A stretch of 64,000 nt of DNA from Cyclobacteriaceae bacterium (GTDB taxonomy: Bacteria; Bacteroidota; Bacteroidia; Cytophagales; Cyclobacteriaceae): assembly GCA_016786585.1 (NCBI GenBank), contig JAEUUI010000012.1, positions 62,001-126,000 on the forward strand, given 5' to 3'. How positions within the stretch are numbered: the stretch's first letter is position 1; every line of letters begins with the position of its first letter. Below are positions 58,101 to 64,000 of this stretch, one piece after another. The notes below the pieces were generated by a model. The model was not told the origin of the DNA. It worked only from the letters and a program-made list of their open reading frames with translations, and did not search any database. The position numbers and the translations under genes are program-made.

Positions 58101-59410
58101 CCTCCAATAACGAAACTCCGGCTTATACCGAATTTGTGTATGATGCGGCAGGTAACCGGGTGATTAAAAAGCAGGTGAATGCCTTAGGAACCGTAACTGC
58201 ACTTTCCTATTACGTACGGGATGGTTCCGGAAACGTTATGGCAGTTCATAAGCTTAACACCAATACGGGCCTTTTAGAAACAAGTGAGATCCCCGTATAC
58301 GGCAGCGACCGTCTGGGGATTTATATTAAAAAGGAGTCCAGCACCGGGTTGTTCACCGCACCGGCCAATGGAATTTACACCCGGCTGCTCGATAACAGGC
58401 GCTATGAAGTGAAGGACCACCTGGGCAATGTACGGGCTACAATCACCGACCGGAAGATTGGAACTGCGAGTGCTTTCAGGCCCAGCATAACGGGTTTATA
58501 CAATTATTATCCGTTCGGCATGAGTCACCCGGAACGAAATTATAAAAACGATTCGGATACGTACCGGTATGGATTTAACGGAAAAGAGAAAGATTCTAAT
58601 ACTGAGTGGGGCGATGCTAGCTTGTACGATTATGGCTTCAGGATCTACAACCCCGGCCTTGGGAGATTCCTGAGTGTTGATCCGTTGACTAAAAAGTACC
58701 CCATGCTTACGCCATATCAATTCGCGTCTAATCGGCCTATTGATGGCATTGATATTGATGGCTTAGAGTGGGGTGGAATGGTATTACCAAGACCTGTATG
58801 GGAACCTTTACTTACCCTTCCAAGGCTGACTATTCCGGTGCCACCGGGGCCATTCCCTGCGCCTCCAGTTTTACCGTTGCCTCCAATTGATATTCCTAGT
58901 ACAGGACCTGCCCCTCCACAGTATCCTGCAACGCCAAAAGTAAATGCTGATGAATTCGATTGGAGTAAATATAATGAAACAGATGTGTCCACATGGCCCA
59001 AACCACCACCCTTAGAGGGGCAAGGTGAGTTAAAAGAAGGGGAGCCATCCAACGAAAAAGCTAGGAAGCTAGGGCAAAAGAGATTATTTGATGAAAAAGG
59101 AAGAGAATATAGACCTCATAAGCCAGATAAGTATCATCCTAAAGGTCATTACGATGTTAAGGAGCCCGGAAAAATGGGTGCGTGGAAAAACTACACTCCT
59201 GACGGGCAACTAATTCCTAAGGGTAGAATCTGGGGAGTAGATTGGGAACCTGGTTTTATATTAATGCCATTCTTTACTCCCGAGCAGAATTATGAGTTTA
59301 ACATGGAGATTTATAGACGTAAGTTGGAGAAATATCAAAAAGACCTTGAGGAATACGAGAAGAAAGAGAAAGAGTACTGGGACTCCATTCCAGATTATTT
59401 AAAAGGCTAA
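49124..59410 (+). CDS. giant RHS-repeat protein with polymorphic toxin-like tip
   Basis: A 3428-aa secreted RHS protein. In order: a signal peptide (LILKAHAMLLILCVNFLSAHG); Ig/PKD-like adhesion modules (to about 700); a DUF6443-like segment (NWIYSRTFTEGNKLSEQVTY); a concanavalin/LamG insertion at about 1116-1329 (VGYYTFNNNSNDQSGRYNN, DDFTVAIWVKR); a beta-helix insertion at about 1939-2225 (TNTGSLRWALTAANAIGG); YD/RHS repeats at about 2440-3120; and the RHS core (LYDYGFRIYNPGLGRFLSVD, then PYQFASNRP) ending near 3216. A Pro-rich hinge then leads to a 150-residue tip with YRPHKPDKYHPKGHYDVK and a charged coiled C-terminus. The tip is likely a toxin of unassigned class. ATG 49124 is used. MLILK at 49157 is another possible start. 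Confidence 0.85.
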   Translation: MAAVRIAKEKIMLILKAHAMLLILCVNFLSAHGQNAQVPCADPQVVVQSKNAGGVTEVKSVYLSSIDKSLFRYWNKSKDPVAEKVFKIQSQLNAKGKGKITYVVSPTDCEVQTDKACGTVPQPSAPSSVNACAGVQFTISAGPAYPGTTCRWYNASNVFLVQGTSYSATVFSSTNFKVTSYNPVDGCESAKKTIPVNVTASPSQWAVTTVNAATGQSDVNGKYCTGVASSWPSIVLDGFEVGVTYQVHYNNSPTGSLPITRNLLSDPVPSWNGASLSALGPGGPGVQWVIKTTGTCPKTMYNSVTISPYGAVNTYTVQSTGSNCGEGIVALAGTVGGTTGGEPGVSYQLKLNGTAFGEPLEYNAQTATPVTWGGLPSGTYTVQATRIDCPSISSTFPSSAVLSVSPDFEPVITGAELICNGEVNQELVASPETGVTYQWWINGVLQSVTTKNIPITVAGTYKVKVTSGACSKYDEHDVIVSQPPAAITGVNGLTTSFPNEATVIEVLGSADATNFKYEWNGLELPVADLDGNVEGRRVKLSLPNVGDNQQVTIKPYNLGCVGPSYVFNYTVKNPADAKQTLTFLHPQLSDPNQRSGYLFLADHSINNYAGCIDQLGPVTVNLMFDFGDDYNLGKQPGMSVAASVTVTAVSDLPATNQVWTVPFTLNDTGPEQLFTKKITLNPALVKYILVQVTSYTNAYAATYSSIRLRASFAEENTIYGLGKTALPVSPANGASIGGSWDQTFTWTSCNNVPGYVFQLLRSYSESTTEPSDWSQALTIETESANQSLSVAMAEGSGVYWWRVIPIGNQPGGVGNPANWAPGPYTASRFIYDHPEKDKNWIYSRTFTEGNKLSEQVTYANRLLQVAQQQTKIQDNSQIIATQTMQDYVGRSALSSLPIPTGTTAFGYLGTLLKRDATNPLLVFDFDDDAKISAPTMAQDYSGYYSGTANALNAGVASAEGYPFTRTRFASDGRVREQSGVGLKHSLAGGKTVETHYSSPTEGELVRIFGAEAPDIKSVEKITTIDANGIASVRFQRKDGTVIATAMEVGDSPGPFTQLPSGAAALAGVYEEVKGFERVDEKTIVTRKPLFFIKSTSISIDYEITPSLLNEMCAASNNNQLVGYYTFNNNSNDQSGRYNNATRGGTTTLTADAFGNQSAYVTNGSSGYMQVLDGPDNDFGRDDFTVAIWVKRTSNTISWDNSAAIGKWNSMGLPGTNEWALYFTSNGSDNIPTFYIESGSTTYKALASTPLSLATWYHLTGVRKGNQLLIYINGILSGSTTIPANTVINSTTGLNVWISRYINNYTAATFDDVQIYRRALSADEILSLQSRGTACKTCDYKIQLLLYTEGIQAAQNLATYDISAGACTDQLLKKWDPTVITVPLSGKTKYVLEKRISIENSDVNGLYIDAHVAEVESSYRSLLTANPVLANVTSKVGSGQLQQLKTDLAPYYNAPLQQYLVPTGIAGGCSDVIAIPEFEVCPSESETFDSNCKRNGSESFWDYFYNYYDLANVYQMPHTDVLQFYRTLTGDYNDQKFLYFNNQLTGQKEYFTQATFDAMMVNMITDNGLTCVDVWREWKNQVHSYLANMKQNLDFTPVDMDGEEAEYLDNTLTLSPVVAQKYSLFESMLKAIDGTLQFNMTPPVTEGQETCDPLHPTFIKRDLLYGHFKQTAGATSLDVVPDLLYAYKLVYYNDGSEQQNRELKFYNGGYTTDQINSNAIIPSKQDFTSMNLCDKFKFYSNTLMGVTPISETKIQEFIGKIRTKCESGCERRRGEFRQRVIQNLMEQNGSTLIQYYRTYVDPVMDGNPGQIGVQPAWVGVYDVTANATSYTIAQCEFDALVAALVQNCADYCNTPLTPHDENYPNKPFKVRVFGTAAERLRLTQALTYDFELNVGNSAQTCSSGWDRLDVNYIKRGRVPQISILDGFTFGAISGAPSIPANFANTFTVTNTLDDTNTGSLRWALTAANAIGGSSPVLINFNIPGDGPHRIVVNSSLPSVRAYTTIDATTQPSSVVTSQPKIIIDKTFLANLLTIGYYDVVKGFQFDALGGSVISVGDYCQVIGNVFNIRSFYNAIISVGYSGGNTFDSKIKGNVINSEAPQAGAIGIVVWSPTRTDIGGDNSNDGNVFRYCRLQLNTSTNSVFSAKIKNNRFLSYGCTSSACDGIQISKTIPGGGIAPYPNYEMKSNLFDYQFSTLPQEGLITTFGLQNYACTITGSTITGSTMSFTGTATANTTVELFLGTGESNGQQKIRLLKSLGFASVGANGLWTISGLPVMPAGYQFFCTVTKETYNSGGNIYNSTTSAFTAYTIPVTCNIAKSICFHFTNPFSEVTIPPGLEDIVYDPVKIPCTQLAANYLTEAVEQQKEQIIKSHGDNFRREYYKQCGDPSLLQDKLKLYYNSVLHQYTLYYYDRAGNLIRTVPPEGVATLAVTEAAIGTNRSAMPPHLQVTEYQYNSLGQLTAEHTPDGTPKPNNLVDRPASTLSPQDLNSNTYTYYSAFVYNSKGQLRFSRNALQKENDDYSYTKYDDLGRVIEVGQAEPTAYDYNTLYANRDFTGYNAYPTADIKQVNRTYYTSALNAVIEFAGIQLPIDPRTSSTLPVEERRYKQRNLRNRISFTVLDEDGTIATTADNVLTVYSYDPHGNVEWVAQVLPGLDIRVTVYTYDLISGKVTQVSYSPGNADQFFHKYEYDGSNRIKSVFTSADGELWHKDAAYDYYLHGPLKRSVIGEDKVQGLDYTYTVHGWLKAINHPLLATIANDPGQDGSSSSVVGRDVYGMALGYYTGDYVRTGSTLTTGVVPIAPLTKDLYNGNISAWSNNTGEWASGFSSDYPLLTTQFSKYLVPTAYVLTYDELNRLLTGILHVGTNFATATNNFKVTYGYTTALSTTSALTKATNGNIYTANTTGYTGVSIDALTYVYPTYQNPVTNRIGLLSNRLRHVTEASPANTLTLDDVEPGQVVDNYSYDAIGNLTRDLQQKRAIRWTPYGKVKKVIVLDASNNETPAYTEFVYDAAGNRVIKKQVNALGTVTALSYYVRDGSGNVMAVHKLNTNTGLLETSEIPVYGSDRLGIYIKKESSTGLFTAPANGIYTRLLDNRRYEVKDHLGNVRATITDRKIGTASAFRPSITGLYNYYPFGMSHPERNYKNDSDTYRYGFNGKEKDSNTEWGDASLYDYGFRIYNPGLGRFLSVDPLTKKYPMLTPYQFASNRPIDGIDIDGLEWGGMVLPRPVWEPLLTLPRLTIPVPPGPFPAPPVLPLPPIDIPSTGPAPPQYPATPKVNADEFDWSKYNETDVSTWPKPPPLEGQGELKEGEPSNEKARKLGQKRLFDEKGREYRPHKPDKYHPKGHYDVKEPGKMGAWKNYTPDGQLIPKGRIWGVDWEPGFILMPFFTPEQNYEFNMEIYRRKLEKYQKDLEEYEKKEKEYWDSIPDYLKG

Positions 59411-59413
59411 TTG

Positions 59414-59809
59414 ATGACTAATTTAACTATTTCATATACTTTGAATGAAGTATGCGGATATCCTGGCCCTAATCTTTTTTTTCACGGGAAAAGTGAAGGA
59501 TTTGAAAAATTGTCATTCGTATTACAGGACTTGCTTCAAAAAGAAAATCATGAAGTATGTTTAAACGATCTATCTTTTTTGAAGCTAAATATTCTTAATA
59601 GAAAGATAGTATTTAGATCTAGCCTTCAAGGCAATATTTTAACAAAAGTTACGGATAGAGAGATATTGACAGATCTATCGGTCTTCTATTGGGAGAAGCT
59701 TTTTATTTGGTCAGTCATATTGTCTAGAGGTGATGCTAGTTCAACCGTATATGTTGAGTTCGACAACCATAACCTTATTGAAGAATGTAATATGATATGG
59801 GAATGCTAG
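59414..59809 (+). CDS. probable immunity protein for the RHS toxin tip
   Basis: A 131-aa soluble, acidic protein with no signal peptide, starting 3 bases after the RHS stop. It is unrecognised by family, but position, size and visibly AT-rich composition relative to the RHS core are those of cognate immunity genes of polymorphic toxins. The ATG at 59414 is preferred to a TTG at 59411. If correct, it protects the cytoplasm from the tip of the neighbouring RHS protein, so the tip acts inside bacterial cells. Confidence 0.62.
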   Translation: MTNLTISYTLNEVCGYPGPNLFFHGKSEGFEKLSFVLQDLLQKENHEVCLNDLSFLKLNILNRKIVFRSSLQGNILTKVTDREILTDLSVFYWEKLFIWSVILSRGDASSTVYVEFDNHNLIEECNMIWEC

Positions 59810-59909
59810 TTTTACTGCAAGATTTGAAATCTAACAATAAAACGTCACGTGTTTTCTTTATAGATTAACTCTATCTGTATCTAAACGAACCTGTTAGCAG
59901 TAATCGACA

Positions 59910-60671
59910 ATGCGCAAAATTTATTTTTTTTTATTTTTCTTGTTATTTGGGTTGAAGATTAGTGGTCAAGACATCTTTAATGGCAGGCAACCCCTAAATG
60001 CCATTACACTTCCAACGCAAGATACCGTGTTTATATTTAACGTAATTGATGAGAAAGTAAGTCCAGAACCTGAAGTCAGTTATTTTTGGTTTGCGAATGG
60101 TGTAATCCAGCAAACCCAGGGGAATTATTCGGGTAAGTTGCTGGACGGTACTTTTGAGAAGTTTGATCGCAACGAAAAGCTTCTGGAAAAAGGGCAGTTC
60201 AAAAATGGACTTAAAACTGGCGCCTGGCAGCAATGGTATGATAATGGTAAACTCTCCAGCCGCTATGAATGGAAGAATGGCCAACTTGCGGGCAAATTTG
60301 AAGAGTATTATCCCAGCGGAGTTGTGATGCGTTCCGGTTCCTTTGCAAAGGGAAGGCTTCATGGAGAGGTCTCGCTTTTTGCGGATGATGGAAGTTTGAT
60401 GACGCGGGATCAATATAAAAACGGAGAGTTAAAGGAAGAAAAAGTAAGGACCCGTAAGGCGAAAGTTGTCGACACAACCACAACAGATTCAACAAAAACA
60501 AACAGGCGAAGAATTTTCAGAAAGAAGCGCAAAGAAGAGTCAGTTCAACAGGATCAGCCAGCAGTGCAGAATGGTACTGCACCTGCCGAAGAAAAGCCTG
60601 CCCGGGAACGCAGAAGAAAAAAATCTAAAAAAGAGGAGGCTACTCAGTTTGGGAATGACGGCGGGTTATGA
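59910..60671 (+). CDS. MORN/YwqK-like repeat protein with basic tail
   Basis: A 253-aa protein with signal peptide (FFLFFLLFGLKISGQ) and three or four MORN-variant repeats between about 75 and 170 (GNYSGKLLDGTFEKFDRN, GQFKNGLKTGAWQQWYDNG, GKFEEYYPSG). The remaining tail is very rich in Lys, Arg and Glu (RRRIFRKKRKEES, RERRRKKSKKEEA) and looks disordered. Similar repeats occur in YwqK-type proteins. It opens the second T2SS-like block, overlapping the next gene by 4 bases (ATGA). Function in the machine is unknown. Confidence 0.7.
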   Translation: MRKIYFFLFFLLFGLKISGQDIFNGRQPLNAITLPTQDTVFIFNVIDEKVSPEPEVSYFWFANGVIQQTQGNYSGKLLDGTFEKFDRNEKLLEKGQFKNGLKTGAWQQWYDNGKLSSRYEWKNGQLAGKFEEYYPSGVVMRSGSFAKGRLHGEVSLFADDGSLMTRDQYKNGELKEEKVRTRKAKVVDTTTTDSTKTNRRRIFRKKRKEESVQQDQPAVQNGTAPAEEKPARERRRKKSKKEEATQFGNDGGL

Positions 60672-61960
60672 AGTCTCCCGTATCCCCGAGCGTATTTTTC
60701 AAACATTTTAAGAGTCGTACCCGGGCCGGTGTTCTTCAGCTCACCCTGGGTATCGCTGTTATCATTGCGGTGTTATGCAGCGCCATTATTCTGCTGGCGT
60801 ATTATTCGCGCATCGGCATCCTGAATAGTCAGATCCGGAATAGTCTGCGTGATAATGCAGAGTCCGGAATTCAATACCTGATGGGTAGCCGCGAAACCTT
60901 TCCGCTAAATCAGGAGATAACAATTGATCTTTTTAATGAAGAGATCGACTCTGTTACTATTCGCCGTTTGCCGTGGGGACTTTTCGAAGTGTATTCAGCC
61001 ACGGCCACGCGGGGAAGTAAGCACTACACAAAAACAGCGATAATCACGGCTGCTTTCTCTGATGACATCCGCACAACGCTTTGTTTGCCTGAGAATCATG
61101 CAACGGTTTACCTGGCAGGTACTGCGAGCGTAAGCGGGATTATTTCGATGTCAGAACGACAATTTTCAGCCGGTAATGCCGGAGGCCGGACCTTTGAAGG
61201 CAAAAAGATGCCGGCCGGAAACTTTCGTATAAGCGATAACCGCATGCCTGAACTAGATACGGCGTTCGTTTTTCAGGTCAGGCAATGGCTAACCGAAGAC
61301 ACGGAGAATGGTCAACTTTTCAGGCTTGCAGCGTTACCGGAATCTTCAATATTTCAATTTTCAGGAAATCGGATTAATTTTTTTTCGCAATCAGCACCAC
61401 TTGAACTTCGCGATTCACTCCAGGGGAATTTGATAATTAAGTCCTCAACATCGATAAAAGTTTTTAAGGAAGCTTACCTGTCGGATGTGGTGGTAATAGC
61501 GCCTGTAATCGAAATTGAACGCGGTTTTCATGGCAGAGCCCAGTTTTTTGCCAGTAAGCTCATACAAATTGGCGAAGAGACAGAATTGCATTACCCGAGT
61601 GTTCTTGCACTGATCGGCCAGTCAACGGATAGCCTGATTCAAATCGGAAAGAACTCGCACGTGGAAGGTATTGTGTTGATACCGGGTTACAACCGCAATA
61701 TTGAAAGCGAAGGTCTCTTCAAACTTGAAAACGGATCGGTTTTTCAGGGTGTGGCATATGTAAATGCCTCTTCCGATATTCAAGGCTCTTTTTGGGGACA
61801 CTTAACAACCAAACGGGTTCAGGCCCGCGTAGGCGATGCCGTATATTACAATCATATACTCGATGCGGATTTGTCGTTCGAGAAAAAATCCCCTGATATG
61901 CCTGCTTCGCTGTTATGGGGTAATGGGCCGGCAAACGTGGTTGCGCGATGGGTAGAATAA
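60668..61960 (+). CDS. GspK/PilX-position protein with bactofilin-like C-terminal domain
   Basis: A 430-aa bitopic protein. After a basic N-terminus, a hydrophobic helix (VLQLTLGIAVIIAVLCSAII) leads into a pilin-like coil (NSLRDNAESGIQYLMGS). It lacks the +5 Glu of pilins, as GspK does. The C-terminal half has regular short beta repeats (LQGNLIIKSSTSIKVFKEAY, LSDVVVIAPVIEIERGFHG, ENGSVFQGVAYVNASSDIQG) like bactofilin or polymer-forming beta-helices. Position just before two prepilins and GspF fits a minor tip subunit. The last 13 bases overlap the next gene. Confidence 0.62.
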   Translation: MKSPVSPSVFFKHFKSRTRAGVLQLTLGIAVIIAVLCSAIILLAYYSRIGILNSQIRNSLRDNAESGIQYLMGSRETFPLNQEITIDLFNEEIDSVTIRRLPWGLFEVYSATATRGSKHYTKTAIITAAFSDDIRTTLCLPENHATVYLAGTASVSGIISMSERQFSAGNAGGRTFEGKKMPAGNFRISDNRMPELDTAFVFQVRQWLTEDTENGQLFRLAALPESSIFQFSGNRINFFSQSAPLELRDSLQGNLIIKSSTSIKVFKEAYLSDVVVIAPVIEIERGFHGRAQFFASKLIQIGEETELHYPSVLALIGQSTDSLIQIGKNSHVEGIVLIPGYNRNIESEGLFKLENGSVFQGVAYVNASSDIQGSFWGHLTTKRVQARVGDAVYYNHILDADLSFEKKSPDMPASLLWGNGPANVVARWVE

Positions 61961-62319
61961 AAAAATTATGGAACGCTAAAGTCAGCGGGTCGTCACTCAT
62001 CGAAGTGATTACGGCGGTGGTCATCATTTCGATCGTGTTTACGATTGCCAGCGTAGTGTACTTGAATGTTCAGCGATCAGGGATCTCGGCAAAAAAACTT
62101 CGTGCCAGTATTATGGTTAATGAATTGATAATCAGTACTTTAAAGGAGAATAAATTTGAGTCTTTGCAACAGGAGTCCGGGGAATTTGTACTGTATCAAA
62201 CCGTTGATTTATACGCTGGTAACCGTAACTTGAAAGTATTGATTGTGGAGGCGCGCGATGAAACCGGGAAACTTATTGCACAACGGAAGAAACTGATCTA
62301 TGACAGTGCTCAACCATAA
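61948..62319 (+). CDS. minor prepilin (GspI/GspH-like)
   Basis: A 123-aa prepilin. Its leader ends KVSG, followed by SSLIEVITAVVIISIVFTIA with Glu at +5 and a hydrophobic helix, so it fits the class III prepilin signal (cleavage after Gly). The short globular part has YQTVDLYAGNRNLKVLIVEA, typical of GspI-type minor pseudopilins. It overlaps both neighbours: 13 bases upstream and 20 bases downstream. It is probably processed by the peptidase at 32087. Confidence 0.82.
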   Translation: MGRIKKLWNAKVSGSSLIEVITAVVIISIVFTIASVVYLNVQRSGISAKKLRASIMVNELIISTLKENKFESLQQESGEFVLYQTVDLYAGNRNLKVLIVEARDETGKLIAQRKKLIYDSAQP

Positions 62320-62812
62320 AGTTGCAGCCTTTTCGCTGCTGGAGATGCTGGTGGTGATGGTGCTAAGCAGCATCATCGTTGGGATCATCTACTTTGCATT
62401 CTTTACAGTTACCGTTTATCAAAAAACACTGGAGAACAAATATCAGCATATTGAAGATATCAATTTCATTAATTCAGTTTTAGCCAATGATTTTGACCGG
62501 AGCGATTCAATCGTTATGCTAAACGAGCAGGAGATTATTTGTTATTTAAAGCATACAAACACGAACGTTCAATATTCATTTTTTAACAGTACAATCTACA
62601 GAAGGCAGGATACCCGGATCGACTCTACAGCTTGCACGGTGTCAGGCGTGCAGATGTTATTTAGGAACCATACAGTTATAAAGGGGATAATTGATGAAGT
62701 TCGGCTGGAAACGATTTTATTGGAAGGGTCAGCGACACTAGTTTTTTATAAACCTTATGATGCAGCGGCATTGATCAAAAAAAACTACGAACAAGATCAT
62801 GGGTGGAATTAA
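62300..62812 (+). CDS. minor prepilin (GspJ-like)
   Basis: A 170-aa prepilin. Its leader ends KVAA, followed by FSLLEMLVVMVLSSIIVGII: Phe at +1, Glu at +5 and a long helix. The globular part carries one possible disulfide pair (ICYLKH, STACTVSG). Size and the helix followed by a strand-rich domain match GspJ-like minor pseudopilins. It overlaps the upstream prepilin by 20 bases and the GspF gene by 14. Confidence 0.83.
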   Translation: MTVLNHKVAAFSLLEMLVVMVLSSIIVGIIYFAFFTVTVYQKTLENKYQHIEDINFINSVLANDFDRSDSIVMLNEQEIICYLKHTNTNVQYSFFNSTIYRRQDTRIDSTACTVSGVQMLFRNHTVIKGIIDEVRLETILLEGSATLVFYKPYDAAALIKKNYEQDHGWN

Positions 62813-63956
62813 GATAGATCAATTAAAACAGAGGAGCATAAAAGTACAGGAGCCGGAAAAGAATAAATCCGGATTCAGCGTAACCAGTTTATTGGATAAA
62901 GAGATTACGTTGTTTCCGACCCGGTTTACTGACAAGGTAAAGGAGTCATTTTACCTCGAGTTAGGGACTTTACTTGCCTCCGGGCTGGATATCCGGTCTG
63001 CGCTTGAACTGATTGAGACCGAACAGGAAAAGCCCGCGTATGCTGCAATTATCAGGCTTTTGAAAGACGAATTGGTTGGGGGTAAGTCGCTTTCGGAAGC
63101 GATGCAGGAAGCGAAACAATTTACACCCTACGAGTATTATGCTGTTCAAATAGGCGAGGAGACCGGAAAACTCATCGTTGTGCTTGAACAGTTAACTCAA
63201 TTTTACGCCTCGCGGTTGAAACAGAGACGGCAATTGGTGGGTGCTCTTTCATACCCCATAATCATCCTGATAACATCCATCGGTGCTGTTTCATTTATGT
63301 TAGTGTTTATTGTGCCCATGTTTCGGGATGTTTTCAAAAGGTTTGGGGGAGAATTGCCGGGCTTAACAAAGATGATCATCGGCTTTTCGGAAGCGTTACA
63401 GGCAAATATTTTGTGGATTATTGTGATTGTCCTGATAGTATCAATTTCGCTTTATGTCAATCGGGACAAAATCTGGATGCGTCAGTTCGCTGCAAAGGCT
63501 TTAAAACGAATTCCGGTTGTAGGGAAGATCGTTTATTCGCTACAGCTCGCGAGATTTTGCACCTCCATGTCGTTACTGCTCGGTTCCCGGGTTCCCATGT
63601 TGCGGGCACTCAGGCTCATCCATCAGATGGTTACATTTTATCCAATCCAAACTACATTGCCGCTCATAGAAGACAGCATTCTGCACGGGGAGACGCTCCA
63701 TTCGGCTATGGGAAAATTCTCGGTGTATAACAGAAAAATGGTTTCGCTGGTAAAAGTCGGTGAGGAGGTTAACAAACTGGACGTCTTCTTTGAAAGACTC
63801 GGCCGGCAATATACAACCGATGCAGAGCATCAAACCGGGCTACTTAACACGTTTTTAGAACCAGCCATGATTATTTTCCTGGGTTTAGTTGTTGGATTTA
63901 TTTTACTCGCCATGTATCTGCCAATGTTCGAAATGTCAACCAGTATTGGTGGGTGA
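62799..63956 (+). CDS. gspF: GspF/PilC-type inner-membrane platform protein
   Basis: A 385-aa polytopic protein with two T2SSF domains: residues about 40-190 (FYLELGTLLASGLDIRSALE, GGKSLSEAMQEAKQFTPYEY, QIGEETGKL) and about 250-380 (ARFCTSMSLLLGSRVPMLRA, HGETLHSAMGKF, SLVKVGEEVNKLDVFFERL). Three membrane helices are visible at about 150-170, 200-220 and 355-380. It is the platform that couples GspE to pseudopilus growth. It is the only GspF gene seen, so the two T2SS-like blocks on either side of the giants must form one machine. The window ends 44 bases later. Confidence 0.93.
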   Translation: MGGIKIDQLKQRSIKVQEPEKNKSGFSVTSLLDKEITLFPTRFTDKVKESFYLELGTLLASGLDIRSALELIETEQEKPAYAAIIRLLKDELVGGKSLSEAMQEAKQFTPYEYYAVQIGEETGKLIVVLEQLTQFYASRLKQRRQLVGALSYPIIILITSIGAVSFMLVFIVPMFRDVFKRFGGELPGLTKMIIGFSEALQANILWIIVIVLIVSISLYVNRDKIWMRQFAAKALKRIPVVGKIVYSLQLARFCTSMSLLLGSRVPMLRALRLIHQMVTFYPIQTTLPLIEDSILHGETLHSAMGKFSVYNRKMVSLVKVGEEVNKLDVFFERLGRQYTTDAEHQTGLLNTFLEPAMIIFLGLVVGFILLAMYLPMFEMSTSIGG

Positions 63957-64000
63957 TGTAAGTCTTCTATGGTAGTTTATCTGCCCAAGATGATATCCTA

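Noticed and set aside
1-64000. CRISPR arrays, tRNA/rRNA genes, insertion sequences and integrases
   Set aside because: No regularly spaced direct repeats, no cloverleaf-like tRNA sequence I could recognise, and no transposase or integrase motifs in any long frame.
63969-64000. ATG-initiated open frame running off the end of the window after gspF
   Set aside because: Only ten codons are visible. It may be the next gene of the T2SS-like block, but nothing can be supported.

Overview
The window looks like a chromosomal segment of a Bacteroidota bacterium, most likely a Cytophagales relative. The evidence is a type IX secretion sorting tail on one protein, a PorG/DUF6089-like barrel, an exosortase F pair, TAnnTTTG-type promoter elements and giant SpvB/RHS proteins of the Bacteroidota kind. 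The genus cannot be fixed from the sequence alone. Housekeeping genes (sucC, a LolD-type ATPase, mtaB) separate two large accessory loci.

Region 1 (about 0.1-27.2 kb) is a surface-glycan locus. It opens with a tightly overlapping pseudaminic acid operon: pseB, a methyltransferase, pseC, an aldo/keto reductase, an SDR oxidoreductase, an SpsF-type cytidylyltransferase acting as PseF, a PseG-PseH fusion, and pseI. A Wzx-type flippase, a KpsC/KpsS-like putative transferase, several GT4 glycosyltransferases, a Wzy-like membrane protein and an opposite-strand acyltransferase follow. Next come genes of the UDP-di-N-acetylbacillosamine route: a PglC-type initiating transferase, a PglD-type acetyltransferase, a PglE-type aminotransferase, and a PglF/WbpM-type dehydratase at the far end. 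Embedded among them are an exosortase F-like protein with its partner, a 1.3 kb-residue type IX cargo protein, and a 62-residue secreted protein with an exosortase-type C-terminal tail. The likely product is a glycan begun on a bacillosamine-type sugar and decorated with a modified pseudaminic acid.

Region 2 (27.2-31.5 kb) holds a PorG/DUF6089-like outer-membrane barrel, sucC, a LolD-like ATPase and mtaB.

Region 3 (31.6-64.0 kb) is a type II secretion/type IV pilus-like system cut in two by very large secreted proteins. The first block encodes a prepilin, a short prepilin peptidase, the GspE ATPase, a secretin, GspL/PilM-N-like, GspM/PilO-like and GspC/PilP-like proteins, two lipoproteins and a Skp/OmpH-like protein. 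Then come an SpvB-type protein (1703 aa), an LRR/PKD protein carrying what looks like the missing C-terminal module of the SpvB-type protein (1159 aa), a small exported protein, a 3428-aa RHS protein with an exchangeable toxin-like tip, and a probable immunity gene. The second block adds a MORN-repeat protein, a GspK-like protein, two more prepilins and GspF. The giants have Sec signal peptides but no type IX sorting tail. The simplest model is that this dedicated T2SS-like machine exports or displays them. I consider this the most unusual system in the window.
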